From: Pycnopodia helianthoides | Lineage: Eukaryota; Echinodermata; Asteroidea; Forcipulatida; Asteriidae | Direction: 5' to 3' | Assembly: GCA_032158295.1 (NCBI GenBank) | Contig: CM063254.1 | Coordinates: 4,069,538-4,133,537 of the forward strand | DNA: 64,000 nucleotides | Shown here: piece after piece, positions 25,141 to 57,129 of the stretch | Layout of the letters: every line of letters begins with the position of its first letter | How positions within the stretch are numbered: position 1 is the stretch's first letter | Notes under the pieces: model-generated | Database searches by the model: none | Seen by the model: the letters and a program-made list of their open reading frames with translations, nothing else | What the model was told of the DNA's origin: nothing | Made by a program: the position numbers and the translations under genes

Positions 25141-25258
25141 AAGTAAAGGCAAAACTGTTTTCTTTTTGTGCATTTCACATCAATGGAGAAATAAATGCTG
25201 GGTATAGGCCTACACAGTGTTGTGTTCATATTGATTCGGTGAACAATATTGACCAAAC

Positions 25259-25642
25259 TTAAAGGGACGTTACAGAATTGGTAATTGTAAAATATACTTT
25301 TGATCACAGATTTACATAAAACTTACACGGTCCAATGACGATGATAGTAGAAAACATCCCTTGAAATATTTCTGTCTGAAATGCCATATTTGATGAGAAA
25401 TGAATAAACTAATTTTCCGATTGGAGTTTATCGCTCAGTGAGCGTTTTATTCATTTGTTGAACCTATATGATTTCATGCAAATGTGTAATCGGTTTTTCA
25501 CTATTTTCTCGTGACCCAGATGGCCGATCGATCTCAAACTTCTACAAGTTTGTTAGTTTATGTATATGGTGGATTACATAAAGTGCTTACACTGCCAGCA
25601 ACTGTTTTGTTAGCAAAAACCAATTCTGTAATGTTCCTTTAA
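25259..25642 (+). repeat. Family A TTAA MITE
   Basis: TTAAAGGGACGTTACAGAATTGG ... CTGTAATGTTCCTTTAA. Lacks the TAAGAAAAAAACT block near the left end that the other copies have, so it is a small internal-deletion variant. Confidence 0.85.
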
Positions 25643-25692
25643 AACTCATGAGGCATTGTTCATATCTTCACCCGGGTATCGTCCACATAATT

Positions 25693-26055
25693 TTACATGC
25701 ACTCTAAAAACAATTCCGGCTCAGAATTTACCCGGATTCGTGTCCCGTGAAGCCTGACCGATTAAACGGGTCAGTCTGGACCAGACTCTGTGTCAAAATG
25801 ATCCAGAAATGGGTCAATATTACGCATAATCCGTGTTAAAAATCCCATTTTGTAACCACTTAAAGTCTCCCGGTCATATATTGACACGGGGTCCCCCGGG
25901 GGCCTGGCCCATTTATGGGTCAGGTCGACCCGTGAAGTGTTCAACAAAATGAATGAATTGTGTTTCAGTCTAATCTATTTATGGGCTATTTTGACACAGA
26001 CTCCGGGTCAGCCTGAATCCGGATCAATTCTGGCCCGCGAGTTGTAGAGTGTATT
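25693..26055. repeat. Family C GGGTCA-rich element, copy 1
   Basis: Ends are inverted (ACTCTAAAAACAATTCC on the left, TTGTAGAGTGTA on the right). The interior repeats GGGTCA/TGACCC half-sites many times (for example CCATTTATGGGTCAGGTCGACCC). Related copies: 26825, 41280 (interrupted) and 48950 (interrupted). Confidence 0.7.
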
Positions 26056-26124
26056 AATTACTGCATGCAAAGATCCCAGCGTAGTATGTACACATTTTGG
26101 ATTCAACGTTGTATTATTACTCTC

Positions 26125-26362
26125 TAAATGCGAAAGAGTGAAAAAGCACTCTTTGAAGAGTCATATGAGGGACAACTCTTTTTCGAGTGGTCTTCCACTC
26201 TTTTAGAATGAGATTTGCATCTTTTTGGGTGATTTTTCACTCTGTCCTGAAGTGAAACCCCTCTCAAAGAGTGAAATAACCACCACTCTTTTTAAACAGC
26301 CATTTAAGGGACAACTCGAAATGTAAAGAGTGGTGTTTTTCACTCTTTTACATTTAGAGAGT
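26125..26362. repeat. Foldback element with AAAGAGTG repeats
   Basis: Terminal inverted repeats ATTACTCTCTAAATG and CATTTAGAGAGTAAT. The interior holds many AAAGAGTG/CACTCTTT units, including two GGGACAACTC blocks. The only copy in the window; it lies between two family C copies. Confidence 0.65.
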
Positions 26363-26824
26363 AATCACTTCTAATGATAAGGTAGAATACTTCCCGAACA
26401 GGAGTTTTTACTCTACCCAACTCTAGGAGACTGCACATATTGTTTTATAGTTATGCATATAGGACCCGTGGAACAAAGCATATCGTACACGTGACAAGAG
26501 TAGAGTTGACTAGACTTTATAACCATGGTCGATTTAGATGTCAGCCGAACGCTGCGTGGTTTGACTGGCTAGTCCAACTGGACCAACCTTACCCCGGAGG
26601 CAAATTTATTTTCTGCAGCACACGTCGGCTATGGAGTCAACAGTTTAGGGATAGGGAAGAACAGCCTATCTCTTAACTGTTGACTGTATTGACGAAATAT
26701 GATGCAGAAAAAAAATCGCACCCGGAGCACTTTACGGTTTCTAAAGTCAACTCGCGAAGTTACGTCACTGTTTCAAGATGGCGGTAAACATTTTGTAAAC
26801 ACACACGCTCATTTATTCTTCTAT

Positions 26825-27172
26825 GCACTCTAGAATCTCCCGGGTCATAATATTGACCCGAATTCCGGGGTCCCCATAGGGGGCCTGGCCCATTTATGGG
26901 TCAGGTCGACCCGTGAAGTGGTCAACAAATGAATGAATTCTGTTTCAATTTAAATCTATTCATGGGTTATTTTGACACTGATTCCGGGTCAGCCTGACCC
27001 AGAGATGGGTCAGTCTGACCCAGAGATGGGTCAGTCTGACCAGAGATGGGTCAGTCTGACCGAGATGGGTCAGTCTGACCCAGAGATGGGTCAGTCTGAC
27101 CCAGAGATGGGTCAGGTTGCCTTGGGCCCGGAAGTCGGGTCAATCCTGACCAGTAAGTTTTGAGAGTGTACT
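26825..27172. repeat. Family C GGGTCA-rich element, copy 2, with expanded array
   Basis: Left end CACTCTAGAATCTCCCGGGTC, right end CCAGTAAGTTTTGAGAGTGTA. Shares GGGGGCCTGGCCCATTTATGG with copy 1. It contains a tandem array of GGTCA inverted repeats (26985-27116, separate entry), an internal expansion specific to this copy. Confidence 0.75.
26985..27116. repeat. Tandem array of GGTCAnnnTGACC palindromes
   Basis: Six units of about 20-21 bp, each with GGGTCAGYCTGACC followed by CAGAGAT. Each unit is an inverted repeat of GGTCA with a 3-bp spacer, the arrangement bound by oestrogen-receptor-type nuclear receptors (established consensus GGTCAnnnTGACC). Whether an echinoderm receptor binds here is unknown. 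Confidence 0.8.
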
Positions 27173-27901
27173 ATGCACTGACATTTACTCTGACATGAAC
27201 AAATAAGATTTTGTCGATATTAATTTTATACAACATTTATTTGTGGAACTCCAGGCTATAAATAGAACCTCTGTGTGACTCCGAACTGGAACAGTTAACT
27301 CTATCATTTTGATGGTGCAAATGCATTCTGGGTATCTATCAGATCCTTGGAAGTATGTTTAAGTACCGGGGTATATAAGAAGAAAAAACAAGGAATAATA
27401 ATAAATATATATTTAATATTAAGTGAGACAAAAATTAAGAATTAAAACGAGGTTAAAGACTCTTACGATTCCAAGTATTTAAAATATTTGTAAAATTAAG
27501 TTGATTTAATTTCCACCAACATTAGACACAGCACTACAAGTACTACCTAGTAACAATGAAAAACCGTGGGGGAAAAGGGAGGAGGAAGTTTAAAAAAAAG
27601 AAAAGTTGTAAACATTTCGTTAGGTCATCATACTAGTGTATTGTGGAGCGTGAAGTAAATAATTCTCCACGCAAATCCTCAAAACATGCCCACATCTTAT
27701 GTCTTCAAGTATCTTTATTTGAAAATAGAAGTTTCTCATTCTTGAAATACATGTCTTTTGGGTCCCTGTTAAGTGTATGTTGAGCTTACGGCAGAAAACA
27801 ACCAGCGGATTAAAGCTCGTTACCCCCCAAACCGCTAAAACTCCTATCTAGAAAATACAGTTTAATTTACGCTAATTACTGTCAACACCAATTTTTTTTA
27901 C

Positions 27902-28293
27902 TTAAAGGAACGTTACAGAATTGGTAAGAAAAAAACTTGTAAAATATACTTTTGATCACAGATTTACATTAAACTTACACAGTCTAATGATGAGACGGTA
28001 GAAAACATCCCATGGAATATTTCTGTCTGAAATGCCATATTTGATGAGAAATGAATAAACTAATTTTCCGATTGGAGTTTATCGCTCAGTGAGCGTTTTA
28101 TTCATTTGTTGAATCTATATGATTTAATGCAAATGTGTAATCGGTTTTTCACTATTTTCTCGTGACCCAGATGGCCGATCGATCTCAAACTTGTACAGGT
28201 TTGTCAGTTTATGTATATGGTGGATTACATAAAGTGTTTACACTGCCAGCAACTGTTTTGTTAGCAAAAACCAATTCTGTAATGTTCCTTTAA
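27902..28293 (+). repeat. Family A TTAA MITE, best-preserved copy
   Basis: Perfect TTAA at both ends: TTAAAGGAACGTTACAGAATTGG left and CCAATTCTGTAATGTTCCTTTAA right. Lies about 290 bp downstream of the ENTPD stop codon, so it could sit in or just after the 3' UTR. Confidence 0.88.
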
Positions 28294-28507
28294 TAATTTG
28301 TTTCAATTTTATTTCAGGATTAAAATTCTTACCAAAAAAATGTCAAAGTGAAATCAGGGCGATGTTCTACAGTGACTGCAAATCTTAGAATGGACAGAGT
28401 TGTCGATAGTTTAGTAAATTATTTAAAAATTGGCCATTACTTCGAACATCTTCCGACAAGACCTGTTGGAAGTATTAGTACCCATATAGTTGTTCGCCAA
28501 TTACAAC

Positions 28508-28513
28508 TTTATT
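28508..28513 (-). promoter_or_regulatory. Candidate polyadenylation signal of ENTPD
   Basis: TTTATT on the plus strand reads AATAAA on the minus strand, about 67 nt after the TGA at 28580-28582. It is the first canonical hexamer after the stop, so a short 3' UTR ending near 28485-28495 is plausible. No transcript evidence. Confidence 0.45.
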
Positions 28514-28579
28514 CTTTAAACAGTTTCCAATTTAAAAATAGTATTCCAATCGGTAAAAAGGATTTCAGATTTGATATTT

Positions 28580-50071
<21,492 letters not shown>

Positions 50072-50460
50072 CTCTTCTTTTTAAAAAAAATATTTTCCCT
50101 GACGCCCGGCGCCAATTACACCTTTGCCAGAGCAGCGCCTTTTTTGCACTGAGGCGACGGCGCCGAGAACAGAGCCGAGACTTGCTGCGCCCCTACGAAG
50201 GAGCGGAACGGTATGACAGGGCACATGGGAGATATAGCAACAGCACGGTCCGCTGACGGAGCGATATCTGGTCCCTGGTGAATGCACACTGCCTTAGTTC
50301 CAGAGGTTACCGGTTACAGCTATATGCACTTCCCGTTGTGTGAGTCCAGGCTAGATACAAACGAGCGCTGTTGCTGTAATTAAAAGCAACACATATCGAC
50401 AGTAAATTACTGTGTCTCTGCATTTGACCGCTTTGGACGTTTAAAGGTGGAATATACGAC

Positions 50461-50495
50461 TTTTTTTTTTTTTTTTTTTGGGGGGGGGGGGGGGG
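50461..50495. repeat. T19-G16 homopolymer junction
   Basis: Nineteen T followed directly by about sixteen G. Similar T-to-G junctions occur at 9011-9028 and about 56904-56922. Length may be unreliable in the assembly. Confidence 0.85.
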
Positions 50496-50639
50496 CTTGT
50501 TTTTAACGGAACAGTGGACAACGCTGTTACGTCAAAAGATATTCAACCATCTTTAGGACCAAAATCAAAATAAGCAGTGAGAACGCTCAGGTGTTAAAAG
50601 CCATTAACAGGATCAACATTCTGGCGTTGTAATATTGAC

Positions 50640-51576
50640 CACGACTCGGCTTGGGTTATGGCTTAGGGTATGGCTTGGGCTCTGGCTTAGGAATTGACTT
50701 AGGCTCTGGCTTAGGATTTGACTTAGGCTCTGGCTTATGCTCTGGCCTGGGCTCTAGCTTAGGCTTTGACTTAGGGTCCGACTATAGGGTCTGACTTAAG
50801 GTCTGAATTAGGGGCTGGCTTATAGGGTCTGACTTAGGGTCCGACTTAGGGTCCGACTTAGGGTCTGACTGAGGGTCTGACTTAGGGTGTGACTTAGGGT
50901 GTGACCTAGGGTCCGACTTAGGGTCCGACTTAGGGTCCGACTTAGGGTCCGACTTAGGGTCCGACTTAGGGTCCGACTTAGGGTCCGACTTAGGGTCCGA
51001 TTTAGGGTCCGACTTAGGGTCCGACTTAGGGTCCGACTTAGGGTCCGACTTAGGGTCCGACTTAGGGTCCGACTTAGGGTCCGACTTAGGGTCCGACTTA
51101 GGGTCTGACTTAGGGTCTGACTTAGGGTCTGACTTAAGGTCTGAATTAGGGGCTGGCTTATAGAGTCTGACTTAGGGTCCGACTTAGGGTCCGACTCAGG
51201 GTCTGACTGAGGGTCTGACTTAGGGTCTGACTTAGGGTGTGACTTAGGGTCCGACTTAGGGTCCGACTTAGGGTCCGACTTAGGGTCCGACTTAGGGTCT
51301 GACTTAGGGTCCGACTTAGGGTCCGACTTAGGGTCCGACTTAGGGTCCGACTTAGGGTCCGACTTAGGGTCCGACTTAGGGTCCGACTTAGGGTCCGACT
51401 TAGGGTCCGACTTAGGGTCTGACTTAGGGTCCGACTTAGGGTCTGACTTAGGGTCCGACTTAGGGTCCGACTTAGGGTCCGACTTAGGGTCCGACTTAGG
51501 GTCCGACTTAGGGTCCGACTTAGGGTCCGACTTAGGGTCTGACTTAGGGTCCGACTTAGGGTCCGACTTAGGGTCA
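50640..51576. repeat. 12-bp minisatellite TTAGGGTCCGAC, about 75 units
   Basis: Each unit is TTAGGG plus TCCGAC. The left 160 bp are degenerate (GGCTTAGGCTCT-type units); from 50824 on, the units are nearly uniform, with variants TCTGAC and TGTGAC. A marker block (CTTAAGGTCTGAATTAGGG) recurs at 50795 and 51133, followed by the same variant order, so there is a 338-bp higher-order duplication. As 12 is a multiple of 3, the minus strand stays open in two frames (repeats of DPKS and of LSRT); I treat these as non-coding. Confidence 0.95.
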
Positions 51577-51589
51577 AACTCGACAAAGT

Positions 51590-51780
51590 ATAGCCGTAGA
51601 AACCAATGTACCATACCCGTAGCAACCAATGTACTATAACCCGTAGCAACCAATGTAATATACCCGTAGCAACCAATGTAATATACCTGTAGCAACATAT
51701 GTACTATACCCGTAGCAACCAATGTATTATACCCGTAGCAACCAATCCGTAGCAACCAGTAAACTATACCAATTAGCAAC
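51590..51780. repeat. 23-bp tandem repeat CCCGTAGCAACCAATGTACTATA
   Basis: About eight units with small variation, the last ones truncated (CCAATCCGTAGCAACCAG). It starts 15 bp after the 12-mer array, so two unrelated minisatellites are adjacent. Confidence 0.9.
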
Positions 51781-51892
51781 GGCAGCTTCTTTGTACCTAG
51801 AAGTCTAGGCCGATTATTATGTATGTTATTAAACAAATATTTATTGCTTTCTCCTTAACGAAACTCGCTCCGGGTCACGTCTGAGTCGTAGT

Positions 51893-52285
51893 TTAAAGGA
51901 ACATTACAGAATTGGTAAGAAAAAACTTGTAAAATATACTTTTTGATCACAGATTTACATAAAACTTACACGATCTAATGATGATGATAGTAGAAAACAT
52001 CCCTTGAAATATTTCTGTCTGAAATGCCATATTTGATGAGAAATGAATAAACTAATTTTCCGATTGGAGTTCATCGCTCAGTGAGCGTTTTATTCATTTG
52101 TTGAATCTATATGATTTCATGCAAATGTGTAATCGGATTTTCACTATTTTCTCGTGACCCAGATGGCCGATCGATCTCAAACTTCTACAGGTTTGTCATT
52201 TTATGTATATGGTGGATTACATAAAGTGCTGACACTGCCAGCAACTGTTTTGCTAGCAAAAACCAATTCTGTAATGTTCCTTTAA
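51893..52285 (+). repeat. Family A TTAA MITE
   Basis: TTAAAGGAACATTACAGAATTGG on the left, CCAATTCTGTAATGTTCCTTTAA on the right, TTAA on both sides. Interior near consensus with CGCTCAGTGAGCG. Confidence 0.87.
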
Positions 52286-52545
52286 CCATTGCACTCGAAA
52301 GAAGCAGTCAGTATTTTGTCTCTTACTCTAATTCACGCGATGTTTTATGTAGCCTATTTATGTTTGTATGTCTCCATAAAGAGATATCTTAATTTTTCAT
52401 CCTAAAGTGGTCAAAATTGTAAGGAGCATAGATACTGGTCTGGTACGTGTTATAACCTATAAATGAACAAAATACGTTCAGAATTAACAAAGATATGAGC
52501 CAAACAAAACCAAAAAACAACAGACAAACTGAACAATCCTTAGTT

Positions 52546-52941
52546 TTAAAGGCACTGGACACTATTGGTAATTACTCAAAATAATTGTTAGCATAAAGAC
52601 TTACTTGGTAACAAGCAATGGAGAGCTGTTGATAGTATAAAACATTGTGAGAAACGGCTCCCTCTGAAGTAACGTAGTTTTTGAGAAAGAAGTAATTTCT
52701 CAGTAAAATATTTGAATTGATTTTGAGAGCTCACACGTGAGGTCTCGAAATCGAAATCAAGCATCTGAAAGCACACAACTTCGTGTGACAACATGGACAA
52801 GGGTGTTTTTTCTTCCATTATTATCTCGCAACTTCGACGACCAATTGAGTTCAAATTTTCACAGGTTTGTTATTTTGTGCATAATTGTTGAGATACACCA
52901 AGTGAGAAGACTGGTCTTTGACAATTACCAAAGGTGTCCAG
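52546..52941. repeat. Family D TTAA foldback
   Basis: Left TTAAAGGCACTGGACACTATTGG is intact. The right end CCAAAGGTGTCCAGGG lacks the last bases and runs directly into the next repeat (GGCTCGATTTCACAAAGAG). The palindromic apex around 52720-52760 includes GAGGTCTCGAAATCGAAATC. Confidence 0.75.
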
Positions 52942-52945
52942 GGCT

Positions 52946-53095
52946 CGATTTCACAAAGAGTTCAGACGGATCGTAACTGCAAATCCATCGCAGTTGCTTA
53001 GCAAAGAGTGATGTCACAATACAAATCACTATGGTAATACTGACAACTCATCTTAAGAGAATCTTAGTGCTTTTATGAAATCGACCCCCTGTGTC
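52946..53095. repeat. Foldback repeat, TTTCACAAAGAG family, full copy
   Basis: GGCTCGATTTCACAAAGAGTTC on the left, GCTTTTATGAAATCGACCCC on the right. Core TGATGTCACAATACAAATCACTATGG as in 1038 and 45645. Confidence 0.65.
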
Positions 53096-54223
53096 TTTTA
53101 AAGGCCTTTTCTCTGTTGCTATGGGCTATGCGTTGCTGTGCAGTGTAAACAATGGGCCGCGCGTTGCTGAGCGTATGCTGCAGCCGTTTGTAATCCAAAA
53201 GGCCTTTGCAGATGGGCCGCATTGCTCCATGTATGGGGTGTCTGTACCCGCTAAAGCCGAGGATCTAAACAAAAGGGCCGCGGATGTTTTGACAGAACGA
53301 GGACGTTGTCACTTCATTTTTGTTCACGAAACCAAAACTAAGTCCAAAACAACAGAGAGGGATCATCGCATTACGTGGTCTCCAGACATGTCGGTATGTG
53401 TGAATGTTTTATAATAAAGGGTCGTTCCAATGAAAACCCACTTGGGTACTTCCAAGAACGGGGAAGCGTTTTTCAAAGGAAGGGTAGAAAGGCGGTAGCC
53501 GTTTTTTTTGCTCAACCAATGTTTAATGTTAACACCATAAAATACAACATCATTAATGACCTCAGGTGATCTTATAACATCAATACTTTGTTGTCACTTG
53601 GTCAATGTTTAAAACATCACCCAGGTCGTCAACAGTGCCTATTTGAAGAGACAGGGGATGAAACGATATTAGGACTGCATACAAATTTAACGAGTCTAAA
53701 TAATTTAGGAGTACTAACCGCCCTATTTGAATTAACTCAACTAGCGGGACCCGCTAATTGAGTAGAGTGGTGACTGTTGACTCTGCATGCTGCATGCATC
53801 TGTTGAAGCTGGTTGTCATAGACCTACGCAGAAAATCATGTATGAGGTTCGTGCGCACATAACAAGACCAAGTGCACTATGAGCGAATTGCTGTTCATAC
53901 AGCCTCTCGCTACCATGGGCAGCGTGCCGTATCGATACCTCTCATCACTAACCCCGGGAAGGGAGGCACTGGAAAAAATGCTTATCGGCTTACCATTAGA
54001 CTTGTGGACAAGCCGTTAAAAGTGTGACGCGGTGATAGCGAAACGGCTCTGTCGCAACTATCTTGAGAGACCTGCTCCGCGCGAGGCTACTTACTGCTCT
54101 CACGACTACGCTCCAATTTACGGAGTGCTGCCCGTGGTAGCGAGGCTGCGGCTGACTGGTCCCCTCCCAGCCTTGCTGCCTCGGGCAGCGCGCCGTATCG
54201 ATATCTCTCGTCACTAACCCCTC

Positions 54224-54495
54224 GGCCCAATTTCATAAGCACATTTCGTGCTAACTGTAGCAGAAAAATTTGCTTGGCAGCATAAGCGTATTTCACAGGT
54301 TAGCAGAAAAATAAGGCAGTCATCTTGCGCGTTCACCAAGTATTTGCATTTAGTACGTCATTCATTTTCGGGAAGTAAGCACGGGAAGGTTAGCATGCCT
54401 TTTCGTGTGCTTACGGTTAGCAGCGCTATGAAATAGAAACTCGTACGTAAGCACAGAAAAGGCCGTTAACCAGCTCTATGAAACTGGGCCCTGGT
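54224..54495. repeat. Family B foldback, diverged subfamily
   Basis: GGCCCAATTTCATAAGCAC on the left, CAGCTCTATGAAACTGGGCCC on the right. The interior has duplicated half-arms (GCGCTATGAAATAGAAAC near 54423), so it looks like a composite of two foldbacks. Confidence 0.6.
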
Positions 54496-54761
54496 ATAGG
54501 GATGTGCTAAAACAAAATTACGCTGATTGGCTCCCAAAATGGGCTGTATAATTTTATGAGCACATTTTTAATGAACCAATTCCAGGGGTTATGAGCGAGC
54601 AAGGCATGCTGGAAGAAAGTGGCGCGGCGAGATCGATCACCTGCGGGGATGAGGTTGGGTCCCCTCCATTGATCTTCATTATAGTTATACAGTATAATGG
54701 AGATCAATGGTCCCCTCTCATTCTTCTTGGATCTTGTGATATGTCTAACTGTACGGAAGCG

Positions 54762-55028
54762 TTAAAGGGCCACAGCAAAAAAAAAAAAAAAAATCAAATG
54801 CTATCTCGCCGCGGCGAGTTACTATCTCGCCGCGGCGAATTACTATCTCGCCGCGGCGAATTACTATCTCGCCGCGGCGATTACTATCTCGCAGCGGCGA
54901 ATTCATATAACTCGCCGCGGCGAGATAGTAATCGCCGCGGCGAGATAGTACTTCGCCGCGGCGAGATAGTAACTCGCCGCGGCGAGATAGCATTTTGATT
55001 TTTTTTGGTTTTTGCTGTGGCCCTTTAA
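54762..55028. repeat. TTAA foldback carrying nine TCGCCGCGGCGA palindromes
   Basis: Bounded by TTAAAGGGCCACAGC and GCTGTGGCCCTTTAA. Inside A- and T-runs lie 21-bp units of CTATCTCGCCGCGGCGAGTTA, five in one direction and four inverted. Each holds the 12-bp palindrome TCGCCGCGGCGA (one with a substitution). The flanks TACGGAAGCG and CGCTTCCGTA are themselves inverted, so the insertion point is the centre of a palindrome. Both strands encode the same SRRGE-type peptide because the array is self-complementary; this is not a gene. Confidence 0.9.
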
Positions 55029-55602
55029 CGCTTCCGTATAACTGTATATGCAGTATAGGGTGAATGTGTAAAAAGAGCATTCATTTGAAATGAAATTGCG
55101 TCAAATACTTACGCACTTAGCGCCATACCAACGCCATACAAGCGCTCGAAAGTTTTGAACAAGCGTGCACGAAAAGTAGTTATTTTGCAGTATTAGTAAC
55201 GAGAGGTAGCGATACGGCGCGCTGCCAATGATAGCGATGCTATGATCGAGCAAGGTATTCTGGGAAAGAAAGAAAAAAGGCGCGGCAAGATCGTACACAA
55301 GGCATTACACAACAACAACAATAATACACACAATGTGCGTGCATAGGGAAATTACACACGTCAAAGAATGATGTCACAAAATATCTCTAACTTGGCAAGA
55401 AATGCATGTAGATTTAGACTCACCACATGTTCCAGGAAATAGCCCATGGCTAATTTAGGGGGAAGACATGTCGCAATGGTGACTTAAAACAGAAGAACGT
55501 CTGTCAAAAAGGCTCACAAAAGTGCAGTGAGCAAGTTCGGGTGGGCGACTAGAGTGACTAGACTTACAAGAAACCATAGAGCATAGGGAGATTGACAAAC
55601 TT

Positions 55603-55690
55603 GGCCCAATTTCATAGAGCTGCTAAGCACAACAATTTGCTTAGCATGAAATTTCTTCATTGATAAAAACAGGGTTACAGTTGTTCTGAC
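55603..55690. repeat. Family B foldback, left half only
   Basis: GGCCCAATTTCATAGAGCTGCTAAGCAC through TTGATAAAAACAGGGTTAC matches the first arm of 49189-49427, then stops at GTTGTTCTGAC. Only one arm is present, so it cannot fold. Confidence 0.75.
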
Positions 55691-55837
55691 TTCTCTGATG
55701 ATGACTCTGGAGACTGTGACAAACTTACCAACACGATCATCATCATCACACACTTACGTCGCAGCCCCCGCCATCTTGAAGCAGTGTTGTTGTTAGTGGA
55801 GGTACGCATGCGTGCAGCATCATTGCATTCCTTTGCC

Positions 55838-56137
55838 AATCCGTGCGAACGGATTCCTAATTCGTTCGAACGGATTACTAAACCGTGGGAACGGATTGTT
55901 AATTCGTTCGAACAGATTAATAAACCGTGCGAACGGATTCCTAATTCGTTCGAACGGATTACTAAACCGTGGGAACGGATTACTAAACCGTAGGAACGGA
56001 TTGTTATTTCGTTCGAACGGATTACTAAACCGTGGGAACGGATTGTTAATTCGTTCGAACGGATTACTAACGTGGAACGGTGTTAATCGTTCGAACGATT
56101 ACTAAACCGTCGAACAGTTACTAACCGCGAACGATTA
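55838..56137. repeat. 21-bp tandem repeat GAACGGATTACTAAACCGTGG
   Basis: About thirteen units alternating two types (ACTAAACCGTGG and GTTAATTCGTTC), so the effective period is 42 bp. The array decays to the right with single-base losses (GGAACGGTGTTAATCG). Internal ORFs (NGLLIRS/RITKPWE-type) follow from the multiple-of-3 period. Confidence 0.9.
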
Positions 56138-56230
56138 GTCCGGCGCATATTTATTTATTACCACTGTCCCTTAGCCGGGCTTCGTAGAGGTCTGCCAATT
56201 ATTTCAAATATAAAGCAATACATCGTACCA

Positions 56231-56387
56231 TTAAAGGTACACGTTGCCTTGGATCGGTCGAGTTGGTCTATAAAAAGCGTTTGTAACCGTTTGTTATAAA
56301 ATGCATATATGGTTAGAAAGATGTTTTTAAAGTAGAATACAATGATCCACACAAATATGCCTCGAAATTGCGTGGTTTTCCCTTTAC
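56231..56387. repeat. TTAA-bounded element, GGTACACGTTGCCTTGG family, copy 2
   Basis: TTAAAGGTACACGTTGCCTTGG on the left and CGTGGTTTTCCCTTTA on the right, matching 20093-20245 throughout. The right TTAA has changed to TTTACC. Confidence 0.65.
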
Positions 56388-57129
56388 CGCTGCCATTACA
56401 GCCCGTCTTTCCAATGCTGCTGCTTTGAGTTCGGTGGTATCACAACCTGACCATTCTCGAATGTTGTCCCGCCTAGTGCATCTTTGGTCGGCCAAACGAA
56501 ACGATGGCATTTACCTCTGGCATCCCACCCAGACAACAGATGCAGTCAAGCCGCCTTGACGAACCACATGGATGGCCCAACCAAGATGCCTTTCTTTTAA
56601 TCACATCACTTCTGTCGGATGCCGATCATCTCCATCAGTCTCTCAGTTGTAGAGACATAAACATAGAAAGATTATTTAGGGTATTAAAGGGTCGGGGTTA
56701 GACTTTGTTTGTTGTTGTGATGTTGTTGTTTCCTTCTTTTCTTGTTGTTGTTATTGTAGTTGTTTGTTGGGGTTTCGGGGTGTTGGGGTGTTTGATTTTG
56801 GTTGTACGTATGCTTGTTTGTTTGTTTGTTTGTTTGTTTGTTTGTGTTGTTGTGTTGTTGTTTGTTGTTATTTTCGTTGTTTGTTTGTTTGTTTGTTTTT
56901 TTGTTTTTTTTGGGGGGGGGGGTACTTTTTAGTAGCCTCTATGAATATTACAATCTCCATTGGGAAATGTCACCACAATTTTACGAATGACAAACCTCAT
57001 TTGACAACTTCGGCACTAACACTATTAAGAAGCAAGAATTCGAAGTTTTTTATAATTTATTTATGTTTTATTTTATTTAACCTAATATGTGGCGGGCGGG
57101 GAAGGGGAACTTGATATAAGCGCACACGT

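Larger units (their letters stand above)
17742..27901. other. Intergenic region between KNDC1 start and ENTPD 3' end
   Basis: No exon with splice-site and homology support was found. The KNDC1 5' UTR and promoter should lie in 17742 to roughly 22 kb, but I see no decisive core promoter. A locally CpG-richer patch occurs near 21780-21960. The rest is repeats (listed separately) and AT-rich spacer. The ORF at 22863-23321 overlaps a SINE and is not considered coding. Confidence 0.6.

Noticed and set aside
50820..51836. 338-codon minus-strand ORF with DPKS repeats
   Set aside because: It is the translation of the 12-bp minisatellite. The period is a multiple of 3, a second frame is open too, and no start context or splice support is seen.
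53091..53414. 107-codon ORF on the plus strand
   Set aside because: Contains duplicated GGGCCGC-type blocks that suggest repeat DNA; no domain recognised.
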